DNA from: an uncultured Collinsella sp.
GTDB lineage: Bacteria; Actinomycetota; Coriobacteriia; Coriobacteriales; Coriobacteriaceae
NCBI GenBank assembly: GCA_905197385.1
Contig: CAJJYO010000003.1
Location: forward strand, 1-21,111
Direction: 5' to 3'
Length of the DNA: 21,111 nucleotides
Numbering within the stretch: the stretch's first letter is position 1; each line of letters opens with the position of its first letter. Made by a program: the position numbers and the translations under genes. The notes below the pieces were generated by a model that did not search any database, was not told the DNA's origin, and saw only the letters and a program-made list of their open reading frames with translations. Below are positions 1-9,070 of the stretch, piece after piece.

Positions 1-1713
1 GTGCGCGATGACAAAGCTCGTGCGGCCCTGCATCAGCGCATCCATGGCGCGCTGGATGAGCTCCTCGGTACGGGTATCGACGTTGGAGGTCGCCTCGTCC
101 AGAATCAGCGCCGGGCGGTCGGCCAAAATGGCACGGGCGATGGTCACGAGCTGGCGCTGACCCTGCGACAGGTTAGTGCCCTCCTCGTTGATCATAAAGT
201 CGTAGCCGCCGGCGAGCGTATGGATAAAGTGGTCGCAGCGTGCGGCACGTGCAGCGGCTTCGACCTCGGCATCGCTCGCATCGGGGCGTCCGTAGCGGAT
301 GTTTTCGCGGATGGTGCCGTTAAACAGCCAGGTATCCTGCAGCACCATGGCAAACTCGCCGCGCAGCGCCGCGCGGTCCCAGTCGCGCACGTCGACGCCC
401 TCGACACGCAGCGAACCGTCGTCCACATCGTAGAAGCGCTGCAGCAGCTTAATGAGCGTGGTCTTGCCGGCGCCGGTGGGGCCGACGATGGCGATGGTCT
501 GGCCGGGCTGCGCCTCGCAGCTAAAGTCGTGGATGATGGTCTTGTCGGGCGTGTAGCCAAACTTGACATGGTCAAACTCCACGTGGCCGGGGCGCTTCTC
601 GGGAATCTGCGCGTCGGCCTTCTGCTCCTCCTCGGGCGCGGCCAGGAACTCAAACACACGCTCGGTGGCAGCTGCCATCGACTGCATCGTGTTGCTCACG
701 TTGCCCAGCTGCTGCACGGGTTGCGTAAAGTTGCGAACGTACTGGATAAAGCTTTGAATGTCGCCGGGCGTGGCATTGCCGGTCAGCGCGAGCTGCGCGC
801 CCACCACGACGACGCCCACGTAGCCCATGTTGCCCACCAAGCTCATAAGCGGCATCATCAGGCCCGACAGGAACTGCGAACGCCAGCCACTAATAAACAG
901 GCGGTCGTTTTGACGGTCGAACTCCTCGATTGAGGCCTCGGCGCGGTCGAACACCTGAATGACGTTTTGACCGGCAAAGTCCTCCTCGATAATGCCGTTG
1001 ACGGCGCCCAGGACCTGCTGCTGCTCGCGGAAGTACGGCTGCGAGAAGTGAATCATCACCATCAAGATAATTGCGGCTGCCGGCAGCGTGAGCACGGTGA
1101 CGCCGGTGAGCGGCAGGCTGATCGACAGCATCATGACGAGCACGCCGATAATCTGCGTCACCGACGTGATGAGCTGCGTCACGCTCTGGTTGAGCGACTG
1201 ACCCAGCGTATCGACGTCGTTGGTGATGCGGCTGAGCACGTCGCCCTTGCTGTGGCCGTTGAAGTAGCTCATCGGCACGACGGCAATCTTGGCGGCAATC
1301 TCCTTGCGCATGCGGTAGCAGATCTTTTGCGTGACACCGGTCATGAGCCAGCCCTGGATCAGGCTGCAGGCAGAGCTCGCCAGATACAGGCAGAGCAAAA
1401 AGCCGAGCGTCTTGGCGATCCAGTTAAAGTCGACATCGCCGGTGCCGTTGACCTTGGCAACCAGGCCCTCGAACAGCTTGGTCGTAACCTGGCCGAGTAC
1501 CTTGGGTCCCACAATGTTAAAGATGACCGAGCATACGGCAAAGGCGACGGCGACAAACACGGCAACCTTGTGCTGGCCGATATAGCCGAGCAGCTGCCTC
1601 ATGGTGCCCTTAAAGTCCTTGGCCTTTTCGCCGCGACGCATGCCGCCCATGCGGCCCATGGGTCCACGCTGACGGGTGGGCTTGGGAATTTGGGTCTTGG
1701 TCTCGTCTGCCAT
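1..1713 (-). CDS. ABC exporter half-transporter with canonical ATPase site (3' end beyond window)
   Basis: This is the second subunit of a probable heterodimeric multidrug/lipid-type ABC exporter: an N-terminal six-helix membrane domain (about residues 40-330) followed by an ATPase domain. Seen directly: Walker A GPTGAGKT with Lys417, signature LSQGQ at 515-519, Walker B ALILDE at 535-540 with the catalytic Glu540, D-loop SNVD, and the switch histidine as the last codon in the window (residue 571). The final roughly 40-50 residues lie beyond position 1. The N-terminus is basic and rich in Met, Gly and Arg. The ATG at 1713 overlaps the stop of the upstream ABC gene (TAATG), which implies translational coupling. 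The partner has a degenerate Walker B, so this subunit should carry the hydrolysis-competent residues. The substrate cannot be told from sequence. Confidence 0.95.
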   Translation of the reverse strand, partial: MADETKTQIPKPTRQRGPMGRMGGMRRGEKAKDFKGTMRQLLGYIGQHKVAVFVAVAFAVCSVIFNIVGPKVLGQVTTKLFEGLVAKVNGTGDVDFNWIAKTLGFLLCLYLASSACSLIQGWLMTGVTQKICYRMRKEIAAKIAVVPMSYFNGHSKGDVLSRITNDVDTLGQSLNQSVTQLITSVTQIIGVLVMMLSISLPLTGVTVLTLPAAAIILMVMIHFSQPYFREQQQVLGAVNGIIEEDFAGQNVIQVFDRAEASIEEFDRQNDRLFISGWRSQFLSGLMMPLMSLVGNMGYVGVVVVGAQLALTGNATPGDIQSFIQYVRNFTQPVQQLGNVSNTMQSMAAATERVFEFLAAPEEEQKADAQIPEKRPGHVEFDHVKFGYTPDKTIIHDFSCEAQPGQTIAIVGPTGAGKTTLIKLLQRFYDVDDGSLRVEGVDVRDWDRAALRGEFAMVLQDTWLFNGTIRENIRYGRPDASDAEVEAAARAARCDHFIHTLAGGYDFMINEEGTNLSQGQRQLVTIARAILADRPALILDEATSNVDTRTEELIQRAMDALMQGRTSFVIAH

Positions 1714-4079
1714 TAGCGCTCGCCTCCTTCCATGACGGCTGCAATCTCTTCTTGGGTAAGTCCCAGCTCCTTGGCGGAAAGCTGCGACTGTGCGATTTCC
1801 AGGTACGCCGGGCAGCTGCGCAGCAGCTCCTCGTGCGTACCGGTGCCCACCACGTGGCCGTCGTCGAGCACGATGATTTGGTCGGCGTGCATGATGGTCG
1901 CGATGCGCTGGGCCACGACCACGAGCGCGGCGTCGGTGACATTTTTGGCGAGCTCCTCGCGCAGGCGCGCGTCGGTCTTGTAGTCAAGCGCGCTAAACGA
2001 GTCATCGAACACCACGACCTCGGGCTTCTTGGCCAGGGCGCGGGCGATGGCCAGACGCTGGCGCTGACCGCCCGAAACATTGGAGCCACCCTGGCTGATG
2101 GGGGAGTCGTAACCGCCCTCGCGCTCGGCGATAAAGTCCTCGGCTTGGGCGATGCGCGCGGCCTGGCGCATGTCATCATCGCTTACCATGTCGCCGGCAA
2201 ACTTGAGGTTGCTCTCGACGGTACCCGAGAATAGGCGCCCCTGCTGCGGGATGTAACCAATGCGGCGGCGCAGCTCGGAAAGGGTCATGTCGCGCACATC
2301 GATGCCGTCGAGCGAAATGCTGCCGCCCGTGACGTCGTACAGGCGCGGAATCAGCTGCACGAGCGTGGACTTGCCCGAGCCCGTGGAGCCAATGATGCCG
2401 AGCATCTGACCGGCATGCGTGGTGAAGTTCACGCCGCTGATGACGTCGGCGCGGGCATCGGGATACTGGAAGCTTACGTCGCGGAAAGTGAGCTCACCGC
2501 GCGGCGCGCTGGCGGCAGGCAGTTTGGGCGAGGCGGGGTCGTTGATGCTGGTGGGGCAGGTGATGACCTCTTCCACGCGCTCGGCCGCGACCTCGGCACG
2601 GGGCAGGATGACCGAAACCATGGTGAGGATCATAAACGCCATAACGATCTGCATGGTGTAGGAGATAAACGCCATCATGTTGCCGACCTGCATCACGCCG
2701 TCGGACACGCCCTGCGCGCCAAACCAGACGATAAGCACGGTGATGCAGTTCATGACGAGCATCATGAGCGGCATCATAAAGCTCATGGCGCGGTTGGTGT
2801 AGAGCTGCGTGGTCATCAGGTCGAGCGACGCCTTGTCAAAACGCTCGAGCTCATGCTCCTCGCGGTTGAACGAGCGGATGGGCATAAGGCCGTCGAGCAG
2901 CTCACGGGCGGTAAGGTTCACGCGGTCAACAAAGCTCTGCATCTTTTTGAACTTGGGCATGGTGAGGCCCATGAGCACGCCGACGACAGCCGAAACCGCG
3001 ATGATGGCCACAGCGATGGTCCACTCCAGGCCGGTATGGTTGGCCAGGACGCGCATGACGGCGACGATGCCCATGACGGGAGCCATCAGGCACATGCGGA
3101 TAAACAGGGTTGCGGCCATCTGGATCTGCTGAATGTCGTTGGTGCAGCGGGTAATGAGCGAGGCCTGGCTAAACTTGCCCACCTCGGCCGGCGAGAAGTG
3201 CATAACCTTGTTGAAGGTCTCGCGGCGCAGGTCGCGGGCGATGGAGCAGGCGGTGCGCGACGCCACGGCACCGGTCAGGATGGTGGCGACGAGCGACACC
3301 AGGCACAGTCCAAACATCGTGGTCGCCATGCGGCTCAGGTACGCGTTCTGCACGTCGGCGGGGTCGATGCCCTGTGCCTTGTACTCGTCCTGCACATAGC
3401 TCACGGCGCGCTGAGTGACGATGGAGCCCGACATGGAGCCCATTTTGTCCGCCATTTGGTTGGCGCCCTCGACGAGCTTGCTTTGGTCTACCAGACCGCC
3501 CTCGATTCCCAGACGCAGGCTCTTCATGGTGATCTTACCGCCGTCGGCGTCGACCTGCTTTTGCATGCTCTGCGCGGCTGCGGCCTTCTGCTGCATCTCG
3601 GCGAGCTGCTCGGGCGTCATGGCAGCCATCTGCTCGGGGGTGGCCATGGCCTGGGCAGCGTTGTTGTCTTTCTCGCTGGACGAGCCCATCATGTCGCCCA
3701 TGGAGTTGGCGTCAATGCCCTGGTCGAGTGAAAGGACGACAGTTTCGGGCAGGCTCATAATGTCGGCAATCTTGCCTCCATCGGCACGCTCTTCCTCGGT
3801 ACCCTTATACGTTCGAATGCCATTTTTGTCAGCCTTGCTAAACACGGCCTCCACAGCCTTGGCCTCCTTGGTGCTCATAAAGAGTTCAAGGTCGTCGAGC
3901 GATTCGGCGCGAATGGTGTCGGGCACGGGCGAGGCGATGCCGCCTTGCTGCACGCCCACGTCGACGATGTCGCTCATATAGGTGGGCAGCGCCAGATCGG
4001 CGTTGCAGCTGATTACGATAAGTACGATAGCTGCGAACAGTGACAGGATATGCTTTTTAAAGAGCTTGAGAATCCTCAC
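1713..4079 (-). CDS. ABC exporter half-transporter with degenerate Walker B and a large extracytoplasmic loop
   Basis: This is the first ABC subunit of the pair, 788 residues, well above the usual 570-620. The extra length is a segment of about 200 residues between the first helix (about 8-28) and the second (about 250-270); part of it is rich in Met, Gln and Ala. From memory, clostridial homologues carry a similar insert after a conserved VGxQQGG motif, so it is probably a family trait. The ATPase domain has Walker A GSTGSGKST (Lys570), signature VSGGQ (668-672) and Walker B VVVFDD, with Asp693 where the catalytic Glu normally sits. That pattern is typical of the degenerate partner in heterodimeric exporters. 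The GTG start at 4079 overlaps the marR stop (GTGA), and the stop overlaps the next ATG. Confidence 0.95.
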   Translation of the reverse strand: MRILKLFKKHILSLFAAIVLIVISCNADLALPTYMSDIVDVGVQQGGIASPVPDTIRAESLDDLELFMSTKEAKAVEAVFSKADKNGIRTYKGTEEERADGGKIADIMSLPETVVLSLDQGIDANSMGDMMGSSSEKDNNAAQAMATPEQMAAMTPEQLAEMQQKAAAAQSMQKQVDADGGKITMKSLRLGIEGGLVDQSKLVEGANQMADKMGSMSGSIVTQRAVSYVQDEYKAQGIDPADVQNAYLSRMATTMFGLCLVSLVATILTGAVASRTACSIARDLRRETFNKVMHFSPAEVGKFSQASLITRCTNDIQQIQMAATLFIRMCLMAPVMGIVAVMRVLANHTGLEWTIAVAIIAVSAVVGVLMGLTMPKFKKMQSFVDRVNLTARELLDGLMPIRSFNREEHELERFDKASLDLMTTQLYTNRAMSFMMPLMMLVMNCITVLIVWFGAQGVSDGVMQVGNMMAFISYTMQIVMAFMILTMVSVILPRAEVAAERVEEVITCPTSINDPASPKLPAASAPRGELTFRDVSFQYPDARADVISGVNFTTHAGQMLGIIGSTGSGKSTLVQLIPRLYDVTGGSISLDGIDVRDMTLSELRRRIGYIPQQGRLFSGTVESNLKFAGDMVSDDDMRQAARIAQAEDFIAEREGGYDSPISQGGSNVSGGQRQRLAIARALAKKPEVVVFDDSFSALDYKTDARLREELAKNVTDAALVVVAQRIATIMHADQIIVLDDGHVVGTGTHEELLRSCPAYLEIAQSQLSAKELGLTQEEIAAVMEGGER

Positions 4080-4525
4080 TCGGCATCTCTCCTTTCTTGA
4101 TTGCGGTCGATAATTTCGTTGGCACGCCTTAGAAGACGCACCATCTCTTGGGTATCTGTTTCGCCGAGCTGCTCGAGGAAAGCCGCAGTGCGGTTCTCGA
4201 ATTCCCGACGTTTGATTTCTAGATCCTGGAATCCCTTGTCGGTCACTATGACGTGTACGCGACGACGGTCAGTCTTTGAGTGCTCGCGCTCGACCCAGCC
4301 CTTGGCCTCGAGGGCGCGTAAGATATTGGCGATACGGGCGCTCGAGACCCAGGCACGATCAGCGAGTTCGCTCGGCGTGAGCGAACCGCCGGCGAGTATG
4401 AGGGCGCGCATGACGGCCATCTCGCCGCCGAGGGCTTTGTCCGCAAAGCGCGAAATGCGCTGATGCATGCTGCCGAACTCGGTAAGGAGCTGACGCCCAA
4501 GTTCACGGAAATCGGTATCTTCCAC
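4076..4525 (-). CDS. MarR-family winged-helix transcriptional regulator
   Basis: A 149-residue protein of standard MarR length. The centre (about residues 45-105) reads as a winged helix: a helix-turn-helix segment around SELADRAWVSSARIANILRALE, then a beta-wing with the basic turn EREHSKTDRRR. Flanking helices would form the dimer interface. The GTG start at 4525 is supported by AGGGG six bases upstream; no better start is visible. It is the first gene of an operon with the two ABC subunits, with a 4-base overlap to the next gene. MarR proteins in this setting usually repress their own exporter operon until a ligand binds. The 15-bp inverted repeat around the start codon (4517-4565) is a reasonable operator. 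The ligand is unknown. Confidence 0.93.
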   Translation of the reverse strand: MEDTDFRELGRQLLTEFGSMHQRISRFADKALGGEMAVMRALILAGGSLTPSELADRAWVSSARIANILRALEAKGWVEREHSKTDRRRVHVIVTDKGFQDLEIKRREFENRTAAFLEQLGETDTQEMVRLLRRANEIIDRNQERRDAE

Positions 4526-4565
4526 CGAAAACCCCTAACACTAGAAACTATTTTCGGTGAAAGAT
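4517..4565. promoter_or_regulatory. Inverted repeat over the marR start, probable MarR operator
   Basis: Two 15-base arms (4517-4531 and 4551-4565) are reverse complements with one mismatch, separated by 19 bases. The core is CACCGAAAA / TTTTCGGTG. The left arm covers the GTG start codon and the right arm lies about 30 bases upstream of it. Self-repression by the MarR protein is the natural reading, but an RNA hairpin hiding the start codon in the leader is also possible. No clear -35/-10 pair was identified for this operon. Confidence 0.5.
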
Positions 4566-4660
4566 GATACCCCCGCACGCGCACCCTATACGGTAGATTT
4601 TGGGACATGCCTAGAAAACAACCTTTAGGCGACCTCCGTACACCGTCGGTATCAGCAAAG

Positions 4661-4735
4661 TTAGGGGTAGATCTCTGAGCACGTCCTAAAGCCCACTCAG
4701 AGGCACTTTACCCTGCTAAAGCTGGCATAACAGCT
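4661..4735. other. Compact multi-stem segment of unknown function
   Basis: Three stems can be drawn in 75 bases. An outer stem pairs TTAGGGGTA (4661-4669) with TACCC...CTAA (4709-4719) with a two-base bulge. It encloses CTCTGAG (4673-4679) paired with CTCAGAG (4696-4702). A following hairpin pairs AGCTG (4720-4724) with CAGCT (4731-4735). The density looks RNA-like, but it matches no riboswitch class I recognise, and the best candidate pflB promoter lies downstream of it. It could be an independent small RNA, part of a longer leader, or chance. Confidence 0.3.
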
Positions 4736-4779
4736 AGAGTGAACGTCGTACAAAGGCAAGGAAAAAACTAAACAAATCG

Positions 4780-4798
4780 GTGAACGGTAGTTGTTCAC
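4780..4798. promoter_or_regulatory. Dyad GTGAAC-N7-GTTCAC upstream of the candidate pflB promoter
   Basis: Perfect 6-base arms (4780-4785 and 4793-4798) lie about 20 bases upstream of a candidate -35. The spacing does not fit the Crp/Fnr or Rex consensus. It may bind an unidentified regulator of the PFL genes. Confidence 0.35.
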
Positions 4799-4816
4799 GC
4801 TCGCATTTCCTGCGGG

Positions 4817-4844
4817 TTTGTAAAAAACGCCCTTATGATATAAA
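4817..4844 (+). promoter_or_regulatory. Candidate promoter for the pfl genes
   Basis: TTTGTA at 4817-4822 and TATAAA at 4839-4844 are separated by 16 bases, in an A-rich stretch. Transcription would begin near 4851, giving a 5' leader of about 225 bases before pflB. The -35 match is only fair. Confidence 0.4.
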
Positions 4845-4849
4845 AAAAG

Positions 4850-5074
4850 AAACATATAACAGCCCAGATGGAGAGGGTCGCTATGTTATCCTTCTCAAAC
4901 GGGTGAAATCTTGGGTTTTGGGTTGCAGTTCCAAGGTGGACAAACGTTTTTCCCTGCACCAACATGTGGTGAAGAACGGAAGAAGCCGGTAGTGCAAGCC
5001 GAAAATTCAAGAATTCAATAAGCAGCGGTGTGAGAGAGCGCCGCATTACACGTAACTAGGAGCGTGGTTACACA
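4850..5074 (+). other. Untranslated leader of pflB with hairpins and a possible short leader peptide
   Basis: No gene of normal size fits here. Visible elements are: (a) a 7-codon ORF at 4883-4906 (MLSFSNG) preceded by GGAGAGGG with 5 bases of spacing; (b) a hairpin CACCA/TGGTG at 4957-4971; (c) a weak outer pairing GCAC (4956-4959) with GTGC (4992-4995), which competes with (b); (d) GTAAC (5052-5056) paired with GTTAC (5067-5071), placing the pflB ribosome-binding sequence AGGAG (5058-5062) in the loop. The AGGAG lies 12 bases from the ATG, longer than ideal; the small stem would shorten the effective distance. I searched by eye for the ZTP (pfl) riboswitch pattern and did not find it. Confidence 0.35.
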
Positions 5075-7126
<2,052 letters not shown>

Positions 7127-7131
7127 CTATT

Positions 7132-7188
7132 GTTAGTGCTATACTAACGATAACGATTACTGATTAGTGCGCCGGTTTCGGCCGGCGC
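7132..7188 (+). other. Two hairpins between pflB and the radical-domain gene
   Basis: The first hairpin is GTTAGT (7132-7137) paired with ACTAAC (7143-7148). The second is stronger, GCGCCGG (7169-7175) paired with CCGGCGC (7182-7188). Neither is followed by a run of T, so a simple terminator is unlikely. Intercistronic stems like these often act as RNA processing or stability points that set different protein ratios from one transcript; that role is inferred here. Confidence 0.5.
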
Positions 7189-7211
7189 CTATCGATCGAA
7201 GGAGACACATT

Positions 7212-7463
7212 ATGAAGGTTTCTGAAGTTTCCGAGACTCAGGCCGATAACCTGGTCCACATGCTCGACGCTTACGCCGAGAAGGGTGGCCACCACCTGAA
7301 CATCAACGTCTTCAACCGTGAGACGTTGCTCGACGCTCAGGCTCACCCCGAGAAGTACCCGCAGCTGACCATCCGCGTTTCCGGCTATGCCGTGAACTTC
7401 CACACGCTCACCAAGGAGCAGCAGGACGAGGTCATTGCGCGTACCTTCCACAACAAGTTCTAA
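7212..7463 (+). CDS. grcA: Stand-alone glycyl-radical domain of pyruvate formate-lyase (GrcA/YfiD-like)
   Basis: An 83-residue protein equal to the C-terminal end of PflB. It contains [18 protein letters not shown], then [17 protein letters not shown] with the radical glycine at Gly58, then a family-typical tail of 25 residues (E. coli PflB has 26 after Gly734). The first roughly 24 residues resemble the PflB stretch before the radical domain ([10 protein letters not shown]) and do not resemble the N-terminal extension of E. coli GrcA (127 residues). I therefore read it as a naturally separated PflB domain and not a repair paralogue next to an intact enzyme. The ATG at 7212 has AAGGAGA 6 bases upstream; a GTG at 7167 in the same frame lacks support. 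It would dock with the upstream gene product and be activated by PflA (14812-15630). Confidence 0.93.
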   Translation: MKVSEVSETQADNLVHMLDAYAEKGGHHLNINVFNRETLLDAQAHPEKYPQLTIRVSGYAVNFHTLTKEQQDEVIARTFHNKF

Positions 7464-7602
7464 AGGGACTCAACTCCCACCGGAGACCCGGTGAGGCCTA
7501 CGCACTTTGTCTCTCAAACGTCCTCGCCGCTTCGCGGCTGCGGAATGTTTGCGAGACAAAGTGCTCCCGGCCTCGCCGGGTCTCCTGCGTTGTCGCCCTT
7601 TA
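7461..7602. repeat. Long interrupted palindrome starting at the grcA stop codon
   Basis: Nested arms fold about 142 bases into one hairpin: TAAAGGG (7461-7467) with CCCTTTA (7596-7602); 17 bases at 7482-7498 with 7569-7585 (one G-T wobble); GCACTTTGTCTC (7502-7513) with GAGACAAAGTGC (7553-7564), perfect; AAAC (7516-7519) with GTTT (7547-7550); and GCCGC (7526-7530) with GCGGC (7534-7538) at the tip. There is no T-run, so it is not a standard terminator. It could be a MITE-like or REP-like mobile palindrome, or an RNA stabiliser at the 3' end of the pfl mRNA. Confidence 0.7.
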
Positions 7603-7639
7603 GGGAACCACGCTAAATCAAATTTGTGTCCTCGGACAT

Positions 7640-7684
7640 GCAAAGAGGCTCCGCTGCGCGCGTTGCGCGGCGGGGCCTCTTTGC
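7640..7684. terminator. Strong stem-loop terminator after the pfl genes, possibly bidirectional
   Basis: GCAAAGAGGC (7640-7649) pairs with GCCTCTTTGC (7675-7684), and the G+C-rich interior continues the stem. The arms supply A-runs and T-runs on both strands. It separates the pfl transcript from the lacI gene. The bases between it and the lacI promoter (7685-7817) show no gene. Confidence 0.75.
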
Positions 7685-7817
7685 GTCCTGCGGGATGTTT
7701 TGGAAAATAACCCAAAAACGGCCAAGCGGGGTTCTTCGGAGTCACCCTTTAGGCGGAACTCTCCTAATTATTTGGATGAGTCGTCTACTTACTTGTGCTG
7801 TTACCGTCTTCCCGCTG

Positions 7818-7857
7818 TTGTTGGGGTATGCTTTGTTCGTATGTAAACGTATGACAT
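7818..7857 (+). promoter_or_regulatory. lacI promoter with overlapping LacI-type operator
   Basis: TTGTTG (7818-7823), a 16-base spacer and TATGTA (7840-7845) form a plausible promoter. TGTAAACGTATGACAT (7842-7857) overlaps its -10 and is a near copy of the operators in front of the GH32 gene. This suggests the LacI regulator represses itself. The gene's ATG follows at 7877. Confidence 0.5.
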
Positions 7858-7876
7858 GTTGATGGGGGAGGGTGCT

Positions 7877-8887
7877 ATGGCTCGCGAGAGTGCTCGTTCT
7901 AAGGATACGGCTAAGCCTGGCATCAAGGAAGTTGCGGCGGTGGCGGGTGTTTCGCCTACTACGGTATCTCGCGTGCTTAATAATCGCGGCTATATTAGCC
8001 AAGAGACCCGCGATAAGGTCCATGCCGCGATGGAGCGCATCAACTATACGCCCAACGATATCGCCCGTGCCATGCTCAACGGTCGCCTGAATCTTATCGG
8101 TATGATCGTTCCCTTTGTGAGCAGCCCGTTTCATGCTCAGGTTGTGCAGGCGGTCGAGCGCACGTTAGCGGAAAACGGCTTTAAGATGTTGCTGTGCAAC
8201 AGCGCCAATCGACCCGATCTTGAGCGTTCCTATATTGACATGCTCCGCCGCAATATGGTCGACGGCGTCATCGTCAACTCCCTCAATATCGGTGCCGAGG
8301 CATATGCCGAGATGGGCTTGAGCCTGGTTGGCATCGACTGCGATCTTGGCGAGGGCTCTGTCCAGATTGCAAGTGACAGCTATGGCATTGGCGAGCTCGC
8401 CACGCGCCGTCTGATTGATGGCGGCTGCAGGCGTATCCTGTGCCTGCGCAGCAATAGCCGCATGCGCATGCCTGCCAATAAGCGTACCGATGCCTACCTC
8501 GATGTTGTTGAGCAGGCCGGTTTGTCCGCGCTTGTCCGTGAGGTTGAGTTCGTTAAGCCCGACGACGAAAAGGGCGCGGTCGTTGCGAAGATCCTCGATG
8601 AGAACCCCGATATTGACGGCATCTTTGCGGGAGACGATACGATGGCGGCCATCTGTCTCAACGTGATGAAGCAGCGCGGCTTGAGCGCTCCAGACGATAT
8701 TAAGGTCGTGGGCGCGGATGGTGCCCGCCGAACTATGACGTTTATGCCTGACTTAACAACCGTACGTCAAGATATCGATCGCATCGGAGAGCTCGCGGCG
8801 CAATCCATCATCGCTCTTATTAACGGCGATAATCCCGAATCGAATATCAAGCTCCCCGTTGAACTCATTGAGGGCAAAACCGCGTAG
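7877..8887 (+). CDS. LacI-family transcriptional regulator of the sucrose/fructoside cassette
   Basis: A 336-residue LacI/GalR protein. Residues 16-62 are the DNA-binding headpiece (IKEVAAVAGVSPTTVSRVLNN, then the hinge region NDIARAM). The rest is a periplasmic-binding-protein-like sensor domain, with typical stretches such as LIGMIVPFVSSPFHAQVV and DGIFAGDDTMAAICLNVM. I chose the ATG at 7877 because GGGGGAGGG lies just upstream; the ATG at 7856 has no ribosome-binding site. It sits immediately upstream of the GH32/PTS genes, and the same operator motif occurs at its own promoter and three times before the GH32 gene. It is probably the local repressor. The inducer is likely a fructoside, sucrose or a phosphorylated form, which is inferred from neighbours only. 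Confidence 0.93.
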   Translation: MARESARSKDTAKPGIKEVAAVAGVSPTTVSRVLNNRGYISQETRDKVHAAMERINYTPNDIARAMLNGRLNLIGMIVPFVSSPFHAQVVQAVERTLAENGFKMLLCNSANRPDLERSYIDMLRRNMVDGVIVNSLNIGAEAYAEMGLSLVGIDCDLGEGSVQIASDSYGIGELATRRLIDGGCRRILCLRSNSRMRMPANKRTDAYLDVVEQAGLSALVREVEFVKPDDEKGAVVAKILDENPDIDGIFAGDDTMAAICLNVMKQRGLSAPDDIKVVGADGARRTMTFMPDLTTVRQDIDRIGELAAQSIIALINGDNPESNIKLPVELIEGKTA

Positions 8888-8942
8888 TTCATCCCGTGCC
8901 AAAAGAATTCCTCAAACGCCTCTGATGACCGTTCACCGGCAT

Positions 8943-9028
8943 ATGTCAACCGTTTGCCGACGACTGGAACTGCGAAAAGACGTATTGGTGTGAAAACGTT
9001 TGACATATGAAAACGATTGACATATCTT
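8943..9028 (+). promoter_or_regulatory. Three LacI-type operators and the promoter of the GH32-PTS operon
   Basis: Two tandem sites, TGAAAACGTTTGACAT (8991-9006) and TGAAAACGATTGACAT (9008-9023), are spaced 17 bases apart, so they fall on nearly the same face only after about 1.6 turns. A third, inverted and less exact copy is ATGTCAACCGTTTGCC (8943-8958). TTGACA (9000-9005), a 17-base spacer and TATCTT (9023-9028) form a very good promoter whose -35 is inside the first tandem site and whose spacer contains the second. Binding would block RNA polymerase directly. The distal inverted site may allow cooperative binding or looping. Confidence 0.7.
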
Positions 9029-9070
9029 GCCATTGTACCGAGTTAGTATGTCGTGGAAAGGAAGTCTCGG

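Noticed and set aside
2415..3731. 438-codon plus-strand frame inside the ABC gene
   Set aside because: His/Gly/Asp-rich shadow of a clear ABC exporter on the other strand.
4780..4798. Crp/Fnr or Rex site at the GTGAAC dyad
   Set aside because: Arm sequence and spacing do not fit the consensus of either; kept only as an unassigned dyad.
4780..4992. 70-codon frame from a GTG upstream of pflB
   Set aside because: It lacks a ribosome-binding site, overlaps the candidate promoter and dyad, and shows no family features.
4850..5074. ZTP (pfl) riboswitch ahead of pflB
   Set aside because: The name and location invite it, but I could not find its conserved core; a covariance-model search would decide.
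7585..7760. Recurring CCTTTAGG motif (also at 4621)
   Set aside because: Three short similar strings in gaps, but one belongs to the palindrome arm and the rest are too short to distinguish from chance.
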